64,000 bases of DNA from contig JAUIGN010000027.1 in NCBI GenBank assembly GCA_030430075.1, positions 1 to 64,000 of the forward strand. The letters are read 5' to 3'. A program made the translations under genes and the position numbers. This DNA is from a bacterium. Lineage in GTDB: Bacteria > Planctomycetota > Planctomycetia > Pirellulales > Pirellulaceae. Position 1 is the stretch's first letter. Every line of letters starts with the position of its first letter. Below are positions 45,870 to 54,723 of this stretch, in pieces. The notes under the pieces are model-generated. The model saw only the letters and a program-made list of their open reading frames with translations. It searched no databases and was not told the DNA's origin.

Positions 45870-47279
45870 TCAGGCGATGTTATGCTCGCTAGCAAAGACT
45901 TCGAGAACGTCGGGCACCACGCGGTCGTCAATACCGTGACTTCGGATGAAGTCGCGTTGAAAACCAGCGGTACTGTTGGCAAGCGCGGACTGAAGATGAC
46001 GTGACCGCTCCTCGCGAGGCCGCAGTAGGAATTCGCGGCGGATGCGGTCGAGACGCTGTCGTCGTTTCTTGTTCGCTTCGAATATGGCTCGCCGTTCCGC
46101 TGCTCCCTCTTGCTCCTGCTCGTTTTCTCGCTCTCGCATCGCGTGTTTTTTCAGCGTGCGCTCGACGGCGATCGGCTCCGACCAATTTTCCTCAATGGCT
46201 CTTCGCAACATGCCGAGTGGATTTTTGAGCGGGCTCCGTTCCGGAAGCCAGGCAATCTGACGTTCGATCTCCTCGGCTGACTTTCTTTGCGAGAGCTGCG
46301 TGGCAACCTGATGATCAAACCCCGCATCGCGAAGCAATCTGGCAGCAGCATGTTGTTGTTTAGGTATGTCTTTTTGTTCTGTATTTATAACAGTTCGGTT
46401 TTTGAACCGTTGGACCGGTTCGGGTTTTGAATCGTCACCGGTGTGGTTTCTGGACCGTCGTGACGTCGGTTCGTTTTTTGAACCGTTGGTCCTAATCGGG
46501 GCTTTATCAAGCCATCGAACTGCATAGACTGTCGCACAACTCTCGGCCCCACCGTGGGGATCGAAATGTCCCGGCACGACGCGTCGAATGTAGCCCTTGT
46601 CGTTCGCGAGTTGCACAGCGTCGGCGAGTGTCTTGCGATGTCTGAGGTTCATCGCCTTTTGAATGTAGCTATAGGAGAGCGGAGCATTTGCGCGACGACC
46701 GCCAAACTGATTCTCGTAACCGACGGTGTGTCGAAGAATCACGCCGACAACCTTGATGACCGCATGCGTTTCACACGGTACAACGTGGTCGAAGAAGGCG
46801 TTGGGGATCGGAGACCGATGTCCCTTGCCTGTGTAGAAACCATTGAATTGTGTCGGATCGGTGATGTACTTCCCACCATGATCCCAGTTGAGCGCGTAGG
46901 TCGCGGTGTGGCTGACCTTCCCGCTGGCGTGCGGATGCCCACGATCGGTGCAAGACAAAAAACCTGCGGTGAGTGCTTCATCCATCGCCTGCCGAGCCGC
47001 ACCGCGACTAACGCCGGCTTTGGTAGTCAGATCGCGGTAGGAGACACTGACGTTCTGTTTAATCGGCTCGCCATTCGCGTCGAGCCACCCGAGTGTCTCG
47101 CGGAGGATGTGCCCCACAAGTCGAACGACGCCGCGTGAATGGTGCGGCAAGCAGACATCGAAGAACTGATTCGGGCAATAGACAAAATTGGCGGTGAGTT
47201 GTTCGAATCCGCGAAATTGCTTGGCCCCGTCTTTGACTCCCCTCTCGTTCGAGCCGCCGCTGGGATTGCTCGATTTCAT
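45870..47279 (-). CDS. Replication protein with duplicated winged-helix domains
   Basis: The 469-residue protein has two copies of one winged-helix domain: around residues 28-140 (PNQFFDVCLPHHSRGVVRLVG) and around 165-260 (NAFFDHVVPCETHAVIKVVG). Both continue into a similar helix-wing pattern (VSYRDLTTKAGVSRGA and LSYSYIQKAMNLRHRK). Such repeats resemble phage/plasmid replication initiators of lambda-O type. The C-terminal 200 residues are basic and helical, likely to contact DnaB. Its place directly before dnaB and after a coiled-coil gene suggests an origin-binding protein or helicase loader. The ATG overlaps the upstream gene stop by four bases. Confidence 0.75.
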   Translation of the reverse strand: MKSSNPSGGSNERGVKDGAKQFRGFEQLTANFVYCPNQFFDVCLPHHSRGVVRLVGHILRETLGWLDANGEPIKQNVSVSYRDLTTKAGVSRGAARQAMDEALTAGFLSCTDRGHPHASGKVSHTATYALNWDHGGKYITDPTQFNGFYTGKGHRSPIPNAFFDHVVPCETHAVIKVVGVILRHTVGYENQFGGRRANAPLSYSYIQKAMNLRHRKTLADAVQLANDKGYIRRVVPGHFDPHGGAESCATVYAVRWLDKAPIRTNGSKNEPTSRRSRNHTGDDSKPEPVQRFKNRTVINTEQKDIPKQQHAAARLLRDAGFDHQVATQLSQRKSAEEIERQIAWLPERSPLKNPLGMLRRAIEENWSEPIAVERTLKKHAMRERENEQEQEGAAERRAIFEANKKRRQRLDRIRREFLLRPREERSRHLQSALANSTAGFQRDFIRSHGIDDRVVPDVLEVFASEHNIA

Positions 47280-48004
47280 TTTCGTAAGAAGGGACGGGAA
47301 AATGTGGGGAGGTGACGTTCCACGAATGACGACGAACGCACATCCACATCGAAGAGTTTTTTCTCCGCTGGTGTTTTATTCTTCCGAACGTTGGTTGAGC
47401 GATCAGCCGACGGACGGTTGTCATCGCCCTGTCGCAATTTCTCGACGCCAACATCGAGCGCTTTGCCGAGAAGTTTTTTTGTTCCCTCGTGATCCTCCTT
47501 CAACGTGTCGAACATTTCCTTAAGCATCTTGAAATCTTCGCGGTGATGTTGTCTGTCTTGGTGCCGATCCTGCTCCAACTTTTCTTTGTCGGATTTCAGG
47601 TCGGTAATCTGTTGCTTGAGCACGGCGACGTAGTCGCTATCAGGTTGTGGCTGCGGCAGCTCTCCCCTACTCGGGGTCGTCAATGTTGGCTGCTCGTTCC
47701 GCTCGGGATTGCTTTCCGTCTTATCTTCGAGACGCGGACCGTATCGTCGCTCGACCCACGTGGCGTGAACATACCAGGTCGGATTCTTTCCTTGCTTCTT
47801 GAGCTTGTCGATGATGGCCTTGGTGACATCGATGCCTTCGATGATCTCGCCATCCTCGGAGCGAAGTTTCAGATTCTTGAGAACGAGTTTGTCTTTCTGT
47901 TCGATCGCCCGACTCCAGTATCGCTGCAGCGTCCGTTCGGCCCGCTTGCAACGTTCGCTGGCTTGCTTTCGAGTGATGAATCCGGAGACGGGTGTGTTGT
48001 CCAT
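47276..48004 (-). CDS. Coiled-coil protein, first gene of the replication operon
   Basis: The 242-residue protein begins with a helix-turn-helix-like part (FITRKQASERCKRAERTLQRYWSR) and a small domain to about residue 95. A long charged coiled coil follows (LKQQITDLKSDKEKLEQD) over about 128-175, and the tail is basic. The layout would suit a DNA-binding partition or replication accessory protein. It starts after a leader with a run of C and a gap full of repeats (candidate origin). The function is inferred from the operon with the replication protein and DnaB. Confidence 0.7.
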   Translation of the reverse strand: MDNTPVSGFITRKQASERCKRAERTLQRYWSRAIEQKDKLVLKNLKLRSEDGEIIEGIDVTKAIIDKLKKQGKNPTWYVHATWVERRYGPRLEDKTESNPERNEQPTLTTPSRGELPQPQPDSDYVAVLKQQITDLKSDKEKLEQDRHQDRQHHREDFKMLKEMFDTLKEDHEGTKKLLGKALDVGVEKLRQGDDNRPSADRSTNVRKNKTPAEKKLFDVDVRSSSFVERHLPTFSRPFLRK

Positions 48005-48460
48005 ACGTCAGGGGGGCGACAAATAAAAGCATACCTAGCGTATGCCCTTTTGCGCATACAAGTCAACGATCAAAGTCCGCGGTGTCGAATCGTCTATGGT
48101 AGGACATGGCCAATGGGGCACGACACGGTGCCATCGGCTTAGGAAAGCCCACAGGGCGATCGGGGATACGACACCGCCGAGTCGCCAGTTGCGTTCGGCG
48201 AATCGTCACCGACTCGACAGACATCCCGTCAGTCGGGTCGACAGCAGGTGACGAATCGACATCGCTGGGCGTCGAACGGCCAGCGATTCGTCTGACGTAT
48301 CGTCAGTTGAACGAGCACTTTTAGGTATTCGCGCGACGACAGAACACGACAATGCAATACCGAAGAGGGGACTGATCACGTGGGATGCGCCGCGAGGGTG
48401 GTGAACCGGTAGATGTGCCGTCGCAAGATCTCCGTGCACGTAACTATGCACGTAACCCCT
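48005..48460. other. Repeat- and hairpin-rich gap, candidate replication origin
   Basis: Upstream of the replication operon are GCATAC/GTATGC/GCATAC repeats (48029-48059). Hairpins with arms TCGTCACC/GGTGACGA, ATCGCTGG/CCAGCGAT (48261-48287) and CTGACG/CGTCAG (48292-48306) follow. A direct repeat TGCACGTAAC twice with 12-base period lies at 48435-48456. No open frame looks coding. Iterons and hairpins beside dnaB and an initiator-like gene suggest oriV, but regulation of the operon is equally possible. Confidence 0.5.
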
Positions 48461-48518
48461 GATGAAATCTTCAAAAACCTGGGAAATTTGGAGAGTGCAC
48501 TTTTCGCGACGGGATCAA

Positions 48519-48555
48519 AAAAACCCTTAAAAACGCCGCGTTTTTTAGGGTTTTT
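48519..48555. terminator. Bidirectional rho-independent terminator at the element edge
   Basis: Arms of 18 bases pair with a single mismatch: A-rich on the left with ACCCT and ACGC, and GCG followed by a T-run, AGGG and a second T-run on the right. T-runs occur in both directions. It separates the accessory region from the tRNA scar. Confidence 0.7.
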
Positions 48556-48572
48556 CGTCAGAACGCGGCTAC

Positions 48573-48612
48573 CCCCCAGTCAAACGCGCTAACCAGACTG
48601 CGCTACAGCCCG
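48573..48612 (-). tRNA. Truncated tRNA-Pro(GGG), 5' half only
   Basis: On the minus strand the sequence is a canonical tRNA start: acceptor strand CGGGCTG, TA, D-stem GCGC with the loop AGTCTGGTTA and its partner GCGC, then anticodon stem TTTGA and loop CTGGGGG with anticodon GGG, T33 and G37. It then departs; the expected TCAAA, T-arm and 3' acceptor strand are missing. I read it as the host side of an attachment site inside the anticodon loop. Confidence 0.65.
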
Positions 48613-49013
48613 TCGAAGTTTGGGTGCTGAGAAACCTGCACCGTTGATTGGCTTGCAATATGGCAGATGATGCCCTTTTGATCAACGGGCAGTACGTTGG
48701 GGTGGGCAGTTCGTGGGGCTGCGTGGACGGGGCCTGCAAAATGGCTAAAATGGTCGACTTCACGCGGCGACGGTTCCGAACCACAACGGGCCTGGCGGTT
48801 GCCGTTGAATCGTCCGCTTGAGCCGCCGCGGGACGGATGATTGGCTCTGGCTGGTGGCGGCTTGACACTCGGTGCGCGATAACGTTTCGAGACAACCTCG
48901 CCCGTCCGCACAACTGGCGCGATCGCGTGATACTCGGTGATCGTCTCGCAGACTTGCCGTGTCTCGCGGACCACTGTTCGTGGCAACCGATGAAACGAGA
49001 GCAAGCAAGTCGC
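48613..49013. other. Gap before the dehydrogenase gene
   Basis: I see no gene in these 400 bases. The plus frame upstream of the chosen dehydrogenase start is open but does not match the family and looks non-coding. Confidence 0.45.
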
Positions 49014-49808
49014 ATGTCCAAACTCGTTGGAAAAGTGATCATCGTGACGGGCAGCACGCAAGGCGTTGGCGAAGCGGTCGCCTTCGAAGCTGCCGAGCAA
49101 GGGGCCGCCGGGTTGGTCGTCTGTGGGCGTCAGAGGGAGCGTGGCGAGGCGGTCGCGCAGACCTTGAACGACAAAGGGACCCGCACCATCTATGTGCCGG
49201 CCGATCTTGCGGTCATCGCCGATTGCCGGCGGATCGTCGAAGCGTGTGATACGACGTTTGGCCGAGTGGATGGCCTGGTCAACGCCGCCGCCGACACCAA
49301 TCGGGGGACGCTCGATGAGACGACGCCTGAATTCTGGGATTACCAATTCGCGGTCAACGTGCGGGCCCCCTTCCTGTTGACGCAGGCGTGCGTCAAGATC
49401 ATGCGGCGCGAAAACATCGCCGGCTCGATCGTCAATATTCTCTCGGTGGCGGCCTACTGCGGGATGGAGATTCTGGTGTCGTATAGCGCCACCAAAGGAG
49501 CACTGTCCACATTCACGAAGAATATCGCGAACGGGTTGCGACGGGATCGGATTCGGGTCAACGGGATCAACCTGGGCTGGACGGATACGCCAAACGAACA
49601 TGTCGTCCAGGCGGCACAAGGGAGTCCCACCGATTGGCTCGAAAAGGCTGAGGCCCAATCACCGTTCGGTCGTCTGCTGAAACCCTACGACGTGGCGCAT
49701 CTGTGTACTTACCTGCTCAGTAGCGATTCGGGCATTCTGACCGGATCCAATATCGACTTGACGCAGCGAGTGATGGGCCTCTTCCCGCCCGAGACGGGGC
49801 GGGATTAG
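49014..49808 (+). CDS. Short-chain dehydrogenase/reductase
   Basis: The 264-residue protein is a classical SDR: NAD(P)-binding TGSTQGVGEA near residues 11-20, NAA (110-112 region) and the catalytic YSATKG (Tyr and Lys, about 162-166), with a preceding Ser in LSVAAY. The substrate is not evident; such enzymes oxidise or reduce alcohols, sugars or lipids. I chose MSKLVGK as start because the upstream extension, although open, is not family-like. Next gene is pyrF, 54 bases downstream. Confidence 0.88.
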   Translation: MSKLVGKVIIVTGSTQGVGEAVAFEAAEQGAAGLVVCGRQRERGEAVAQTLNDKGTRTIYVPADLAVIADCRRIVEACDTTFGRVDGLVNAAADTNRGTLDETTPEFWDYQFAVNVRAPFLLTQACVKIMRRENIAGSIVNILSVAAYCGMEILVSYSATKGALSTFTKNIANGLRRDRIRVNGINLGWTDTPNEHVVQAAQGSPTDWLEKAEAQSPFGRLLKPYDVAHLCTYLLSSDSGILTGSNIDLTQRVMGLFPPETGRD

Positions 49809-49862
49809 ACATACGGGCCGCCAGCCACAACCCAGCTTGCGGAATCACCACAGGATTGACCG

Positions 49863-50810
49863 ATGACACATTTTGGCGATCGTCTTTACGAAGCTGTTGC
49901 CCGGACGGGGACTCCGGTCCTGGTCGGACTGGATCCGCGCTGGGCCCAGTTGCCGGCGGCCTTGCGTGGTGACACGGATGAACGTGACCTACCGGGCGTA
50001 GCAAATGCGTTCGCTGCGTTCTGTCGCGAGGTGATCGATGTCGTGGCGCCGCTGGTGCCGGCGGTCAAGCCGCAAGCCGCTTTCTTTGAGCAGTTGGGAC
50101 CTGCCGGGATGCAGGCTCTGGCGGAAACGGTCGCCTACGCCCGGTCGCGCGGCTTATTGGTGATCATGGACGGAAAACGTAACGACATCGGGTCGACCGC
50201 CGCCGCCTACGCGGATGCCTACCTGGGCGAGGAGAGCGCTTGGAAAGCCGATGCCCTGACGGTCAGCCCGTACCTCGGGGATGACAGCTTGACGCCCTTC
50301 TTCGATGTTGCCCGGCAGCGGGGAGGCGGCGCGTTCGTGCTGGTCAAGACATCCAATCCCGGCGGCGGACTGTTCCAGGATCTGGTGGCGGACGCTCGTC
50401 CGTTGTACCGCCACGTGGCTGACTATGTCGAACTACAGGCGGCGGAGACTCGGGGTGCGTGCGGCTACGGGTTGGTCGGAGCCGTGGTCGGCGCGACCTA
50501 TCCGGAACAGCTTGAGGAACTGCGTCGTGTCATGGCGTCGACCTGGATTCTGGTGCCGGGCTTCGGTGCCCAGGGAGGGACCGCTCGCGATGTGGCGGCT
50601 GCCTTCGATCCGCAAGGGCAGGGCGCGATCGTGAACAGTTCGCGGGCGATTATTTTCGCTTACGCTCGGCCCGAATTCCAAGAGTCGTATGGCGAGTCGC
50701 GGTGGCAGGCCGCGGTGGAGGCGGCGACACGGCAGATGATCGACCAACTGCGTGATGTGATTCCGGCGAGCGCATCGACAGGGCAGACGGGACAATTCCC
50801 GCCGGCGTAA
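49863..50810 (+). CDS. pyrF: Orotidine-5'-phosphate decarboxylase, type 2
   Basis: The 315-residue enzyme makes UMP from orotidine monophosphate, the last step of pyrimidine synthesis. Seen are VLVGLDPRW near residue 20, the catalytic lattice MDGKRNDIGSTA (102-113; Asp103, Lys105 and Asp108 as the catalytic set) and VPGFGAQGG near 237. The length and insertions match the larger type 2 subfamily. Ends against ndk with a shared terminator between them. Confidence 0.92.
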   Translation: MTHFGDRLYEAVARTGTPVLVGLDPRWAQLPAALRGDTDERDLPGVANAFAAFCREVIDVVAPLVPAVKPQAAFFEQLGPAGMQALAETVAYARSRGLLVIMDGKRNDIGSTAAAYADAYLGEESAWKADALTVSPYLGDDSLTPFFDVARQRGGGAFVLVKTSNPGGGLFQDLVADARPLYRHVADYVELQAAETRGACGYGLVGAVVGATYPEQLEELRRVMASTWILVPGFGAQGGTARDVAAAFDPQGQGAIVNSSRAIIFAYARPEFQESYGESRWQAAVEAATRQMIDQLRDVIPASASTGQTGQFPPA

Positions 50811-50822
50811 CGGCAGCCGGCG
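50800..50822. terminator. Stem between the convergent pyrF and ndk genes
   Basis: CGCCGGC and GCCGGCG are separated by nine bases and overlap the last bases of pyrF. No T-run follows, so it may be a factor-dependent or weak bidirectional terminator. Confidence 0.45.
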
Positions 50823-51281
50823 TTATTCGTCGTCGGCGCGGAGCCACGGAGTCAGTGTGGGCTCGTAGGAGCAGATCTCGTCGGCCGAGAAATAAAGGCC
50901 CATCTCACGAGCGGCCGCTTCGGGACCGTCGGACGCGTGAACCAGGTTCATCTGGCGGCTGCTGCTGAAGTCGCCGCGGATGGTTCCGGCCGCCGCTTTG
51001 AGCCCACTGGTGGCACCCAGCATGTCGCGGACGACTTGGATCACGTCCAGCCCTTCCACGATCATGGCCACCACCGGAGCACCGGTGATGAACGCTTCCA
51101 GGCCGGGATAGAAGGGCTTTTCGACGTGTTCGGCGTAGTGCTGCTTCGACAACTCGGGGGTGACCTGCATCATCTTCATGGCGATGACGTTGAAGCCCTT
51201 TTCCTCAAATCGCGAAAGAATGCGCCCCATCAGTCGCCGTTGGACGCAGTCGGGTTTCAGCAGCACAAGCGTTCGTTCCAT
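50823..51281 (-). CDS. ndk: Nucleoside diphosphate kinase
   Basis: The 152-residue enzyme begins MERTLVLLKPD and carries the phosphorylated histidine in NLVHASDG (His115). It moves the terminal phosphate from ATP to other nucleoside diphosphates. Start chosen at the family start; an open extension upstream is spurious. Convergent with pyrF, so pyrimidine nucleotide supply genes sit together. Confidence 0.93.
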   Translation of the reverse strand: MERTLVLLKPDCVQRRLMGRILSRFEEKGFNVIAMKMMQVTPELSKQHYAEHVEKPFYPGLEAFITGAPVVAMIVEGLDVIQVVRDMLGATSGLKAAAGTIRGDFSSSRQMNLVHASDGPEAAAREMGLYFSADEICSYEPTLTPWLRADDE

Positions 51282-51516
51282 GGTCCTCGATCTCCGGTTT
51301 TCGTCCTGGGAAAGGGGCGAATTGTAGGCGATTGTCCGGCGGCTCTCAACCGGACGCAGGCCGGCCAACGGGCTTTGTCATGACAACAATTTTGGGCGGG
51401 AAACGACGTGCCGTTGGAAGTGCGTTGAGGTCGACGAAGATTCGGATTGACGTCCTTTGCCCATCCGGCGACCATGCGCCCGGCAGAGCCATCAACCAGC
51501 CGGAAGGAGAATTGCC

Positions 51517-51903
51517 GTGGCGAATTTTGGTCGACGTCGAATCGCAGTTCCAGGTCGTAAGTCGATTCTGGGGCGCCGTGTTCGTGGTGGTCCGGAGACG
51601 GAACAGCCTGTCGCCCCAGAGCAGGTTGCCTTCGTCTTGCATGACGGGCTCCTTGACCGCAAAGAGCGCCTGACGCTCAGTGCGGCGATGGCGACCGCCG
51701 TGGCTGCCGTCGCGGTGGCCTGCTGCTGGCCCGGCTGGGCGACCATTCACGCTGCCGTGATGCTGTGCGGGGTTGCAGCGGCCGTGTACGTCACTCGCAG
51801 GGCAGTTGACCCCGACGATGCCGGAGTGCTCAAGCGCGAAGTCGTCCAGCCCGGACCAGCCAATTCCCGCTCGGCCCGGCAAGCGTCGCGACGGGCCGCT
51901 TGA
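51517..51903 (+). CDS. Small membrane protein of unknown function
   Basis: The 128-residue product has two hydrophobic segments (about 58-70 and 75-95 with AVAAVAVACCW and HAAVMLCGVAAAVYV). The N-terminal part is basic and the tail charged. It starts at GTG with GGAAGGAG eight bases ahead, a strong ribosome site, which is the main reason for calling it. A long minus-strand frame over the same DNA is a shadow. No family recognised. Confidence 0.55.
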   Translation: MANFGRRRIAVPGRKSILGRRVRGGPETEQPVAPEQVAFVLHDGLLDRKERLTLSAAMATAVAAVAVACCWPGWATIHAAVMLCGVAAAVYVTRRAVDPDDAGVLKREVVQPGPANSRSARQASRRAA

Positions 51904-52061
51904 GCGGGCGCGGCAGGGGTCGGGCAAGCGAAACGTGCCGCTTGCAGACCGGGGGGAAGAAATCCAGCAAAGGTCGGCTCTCACGTCGCAGCGTGTTGGC
52001 CCAGGCTTCGCGAGCGGCGGCGCGGTTCCGGTGCTTCTCCCTCTCCCAGGTCGATTTCGCC

Positions 52062-52691
52062 CTACCGCAACGCGCCACGCAGCCCAACGTAGGCGATCAT
52101 CAGTGCGAGCGTCCCGATGGCCAGGAGGCGAGTTCGTGACGGCCGGCGGACCATGGCAAACATCCCGGCGACGAAGACGAGCGTCACGCCCGGATCGCCC
52201 CAGGGCACCATGGGGTAGACAAAGCCCCGCGTGGAAAACGGCCAGAAGATCTGCAGTTCCCAATCGGAAAGGCCGTAGCCGCCCGAGTACACCAGGTCCG
52301 CCGGAAGATGCGCCGCGGCGGCCAGGATGCCGACGGTTGCCCAGACCAGCCAACCCTGCCCGGTACGTTCGTCCGCCTCGCGGAGCTGCCAGCGGTCTAC
52401 GTCGCGGCCGCTGAGCCGCGCGGCGAACCGAGCCAGGCGTGTCGTCAGATCGTAGCGGTAGTCGAGCCCTGCCAGGAAGGCGCTCAGCAGGATGACGACC
52501 AGCAGGTTGTGGCCCCAGACGCGGTGGGCGCGGTCGAAGGTTGACATGCCCGCCAGGAGCGTCAGGCCGTCCCAGTCCGGGGAGACGGCGGCGATGCCGG
52601 CGAAAGCAATCACCTGCCACCCATAACGCTGGTGGAGGCCGCACGCGAACGCGCCGTTGATACCGATCATCGCGTGCTCGAACGTCGTCAT
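52062..52691 (-). CDS. YdjM/LexA-binding-type membrane metal-dependent hydrolase
   Basis: The 209-residue integral membrane protein has the N-terminal MTTFEHAMIG, SPDWDGL near 40, RVWGHNLL near 57-64 and HLPADLVYSGGY near 127, the His/Asp pattern of the YdjM family (PF04307, predicted metal-dependent hydrolase). About five membrane helices. Situated 25 bases downstream of the SecA-like gene, so the two are probably cotranscribed. Confidence 0.8.
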   Translation of the reverse strand: MTTFEHAMIGINGAFACGLHQRYGWQVIAFAGIAAVSPDWDGLTLLAGMSTFDRAHRVWGHNLLVVILLSAFLAGLDYRYDLTTRLARFAARLSGRDVDRWQLREADERTGQGWLVWATVGILAAAAHLPADLVYSGGYGLSDWELQIFWPFSTRGFVYPMVPWGDPGVTLVFVAGMFAMVRRPSRTRLLAIGTLALMIAYVGLRGALR

Positions 52692-52716
52692 CAGGGCAAC
52701 TCGGGGCTGTCGGGGG

Positions 52717-54657
52717 CTACATGGTTGAATCCAAGTAGGGGTCTTGCCCCATCTCCTCCTGCATGCGGCGGCGCTGTTTTTCCTGGAACAGGAGCAGGCG
52801 GCGGCCACGGCTGTGCCGGCGATCGACGATCCGCTGTGCCCTCCGGAAACGCGAGGCGAGCCGGGGCCATGCATCGCGGTCGGACTGCCCTAACCGGCGC
52901 AGCCGTTCAGCCTTCACGGGGCCGAAGGCTGCTTGCAGGACCTGGTCGTCCAGGGCCATGAATTGGCGGTACGAACCGCGGTCGCCTTGTCGTGCGCAGC
53001 GGCCGATCAGTTGGCGGTCGATGCGCGCCGAATCGTGAAGTTCCGTTCCGATTACGTGCAGGCCACCGGCCGCCTCGACCTCTGCCTCGAGTTTAATGTC
53101 GGTGCCGCGTCCGGCCATATTTGTGGCGACAATCACTTTGCCGCGGCGACCCGCCTCCGCCACGATGGCGGCCTCGGCCGCATGGCGATTTGCATTGAGC
53201 ACCTCGTGTTCGATGCCCGCCTCGGCGAGGTACCGGGAGAGCGTTTCGGAGTTCTCGATCGAACGTGTGCCGACCAACACGGGGCGGCCCCGCCGCTGCA
53301 TCTCTTGCACTTCGCTGACGACGGCGAGCCATTTCCTTTCGGCCGTCCCCAGGACGCGATCCGGCAACCGCTGCCGGCGGCTCGGCCGATGCGTGGGGAT
53401 GACCTGGACCGGCAGGTTGTAGATCCGCTTGAGTTCTCGACGTGACGGCCAGGCGGTGCCGGTCATCCCGGCCAGTCGTTGATATTGGCGAAAGAGGTCT
53501 TGCACGGTGACGCGTGCGGCTTCGCCGGTGGCATCGCTGATCTCCAGCCCCTCGCGTGCCTCGACCGCCTGGTGGATTCCGTCCCGCCACTTGCGGCCCT
53601 CGGTCAGCCGCCCCGTGTTCTCGTCGACGATCACCACTTCGCCGTCACGGACGACATACTGCTGGTCGCGATGGAATTCCCGTCCGACTTGAATGGCACG
53701 CTCGATCTGCTCGTACAGGTCGTACATCGTCAGTTGAGCAAGCTCCGGTGGAATGGGGACCTGGCGGGCCCGGCGGCGGCCGGCTTGATTCAGGTGAAGG
53801 CGCCGTCGCTGTTCATCGTAGTCGTAGTCTCGGCCCTCGTCGAATTGCCCGGCCGCTTGAGCGGCCCAGCGGTAGAGGGCGGCCGCGGTCTCCTGCGAGC
53901 TTCCAGGCAGCGAACTGACGATCAGCGGTGTGCGGGCCTCGTCGATCAGGATGCTGTCCGCCTCGTCCACCAGGCAGAAGTGCAACGGGCGCTGCACCGG
54001 TTGGTTGCCGTCGCCGTCTGCGTTCCGCCCCATCAGGCGGTCGAAGAGGGCGCTCCGATCGTCAGCCGCCGCGCCGCGCAGCAGGCGGTCGCGGAGAAAG
54101 TCGAAGCCCAACTCGCGACTGGCGGCATACGTGATGTCGCAGCGGTAGGCCGCAGCGCGCTGATGTCGCGGAGTCTGTGATTGGATGACACCGACGGTCA
54201 TGCCGAGCAGGCGGAGCGCCTCGCGTGTCTGGGCCGCGTCCCGTTCGGCCAGATAGTCGTTGGCGGTTGCCAGGTGGGCGCCTCGATCGAGTAAGGCGGC
54301 CAGGTACAGGGGGAGCGTGGCGGTCAATGTCTTGCCTTCACCCGTCTGCATTTCGGCGATGCACCCGAAGTGCATGGCGATGCCGCCCAGCAATTGCACG
54401 GGGTAGTGGCGCTGAGCGAGTGTCCGTGCCGTCGCCTGGCGGACCAGGGCAAACGCTTCCGGCAAGAGACGGTCGAGCGGTTCGCCGCTGAGCGCCCGGT
54501 ACCGCAACGCCAGGCTACGCTGGCGGAGTTGCGCGTCGTCGAGAGCGGCGTACGTCGCATCCAGCGACTCGATCCGGTTGATCAATCGCGACCACGGCCT
54601 CCACGATGTGAAGCCGGCCGGCACCTTGCCGGAAAGACCGCGGATGCTACCAATCAC
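52717..54657 (-). CDS. SecA-like translocase ATPase (short paralogue)
   Basis: The 646-residue protein has the SecA motor: QTGEGKT (104-110, Walker A), the DEAD-box residues LVDEADSILIDEARTPLI (229-246), TGTAWPSRREL and the C-terminal motor half with NMAGRGTDIKL and DRQLIGRCARQGDRGS. It is shorter than housekeeping SecA (about 800-900 residues) and lacks most of the C-terminal scaffold and the zinc-binding tail. It may export a subset of proteins, like SecA2, or be a second planctomycete SecA. The following small hydrolase gene is close and likely in the same transcript. Confidence 0.85.
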   Translation of the reverse strand: MIGSIRGLSGKVPAGFTSWRPWSRLINRIESLDATYAALDDAQLRQRSLALRYRALSGEPLDRLLPEAFALVRQATARTLAQRHYPVQLLGGIAMHFGCIAEMQTGEGKTLTATLPLYLAALLDRGAHLATANDYLAERDAAQTREALRLLGMTVGVIQSQTPRHQRAAAYRCDITYAASRELGFDFLRDRLLRGAAADDRSALFDRLMGRNADGDGNQPVQRPLHFCLVDEADSILIDEARTPLIVSSLPGSSQETAAALYRWAAQAAGQFDEGRDYDYDEQRRRLHLNQAGRRRARQVPIPPELAQLTMYDLYEQIERAIQVGREFHRDQQYVVRDGEVVIVDENTGRLTEGRKWRDGIHQAVEAREGLEISDATGEAARVTVQDLFRQYQRLAGMTGTAWPSRRELKRIYNLPVQVIPTHRPSRRQRLPDRVLGTAERKWLAVVSEVQEMQRRGRPVLVGTRSIENSETLSRYLAEAGIEHEVLNANRHAAEAAIVAEAGRRGKVIVATNMAGRGTDIKLEAEVEAAGGLHVIGTELHDSARIDRQLIGRCARQGDRGSYRQFMALDDQVLQAAFGPVKAERLRRLGQSDRDAWPRLASRFRRAQRIVDRRHSRGRRLLLFQEKQRRRMQEEMGQDPYLDSTM

Positions 54658-54723
54658 TCGTTTGTTCCCGACGGGGGATCGACTGCTGTGGTGGACCCGG
54701 ATTCCAGTTGCACGGTAGCCGGG

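Noticed and set aside
48538..48612. A complete tRNA-Pro
   Set aside because: The anticodon-stem 3' strand, T-arm and acceptor 3' strand are not present in the following 40 bases.
51346..52644. A 432-codon open frame on the minus strand
   Set aside because: It overlaps the small membrane-protein gene and the YdjM-like gene, has a proline/arginine-rich composition typical of high-GC shadow frames and no domain.
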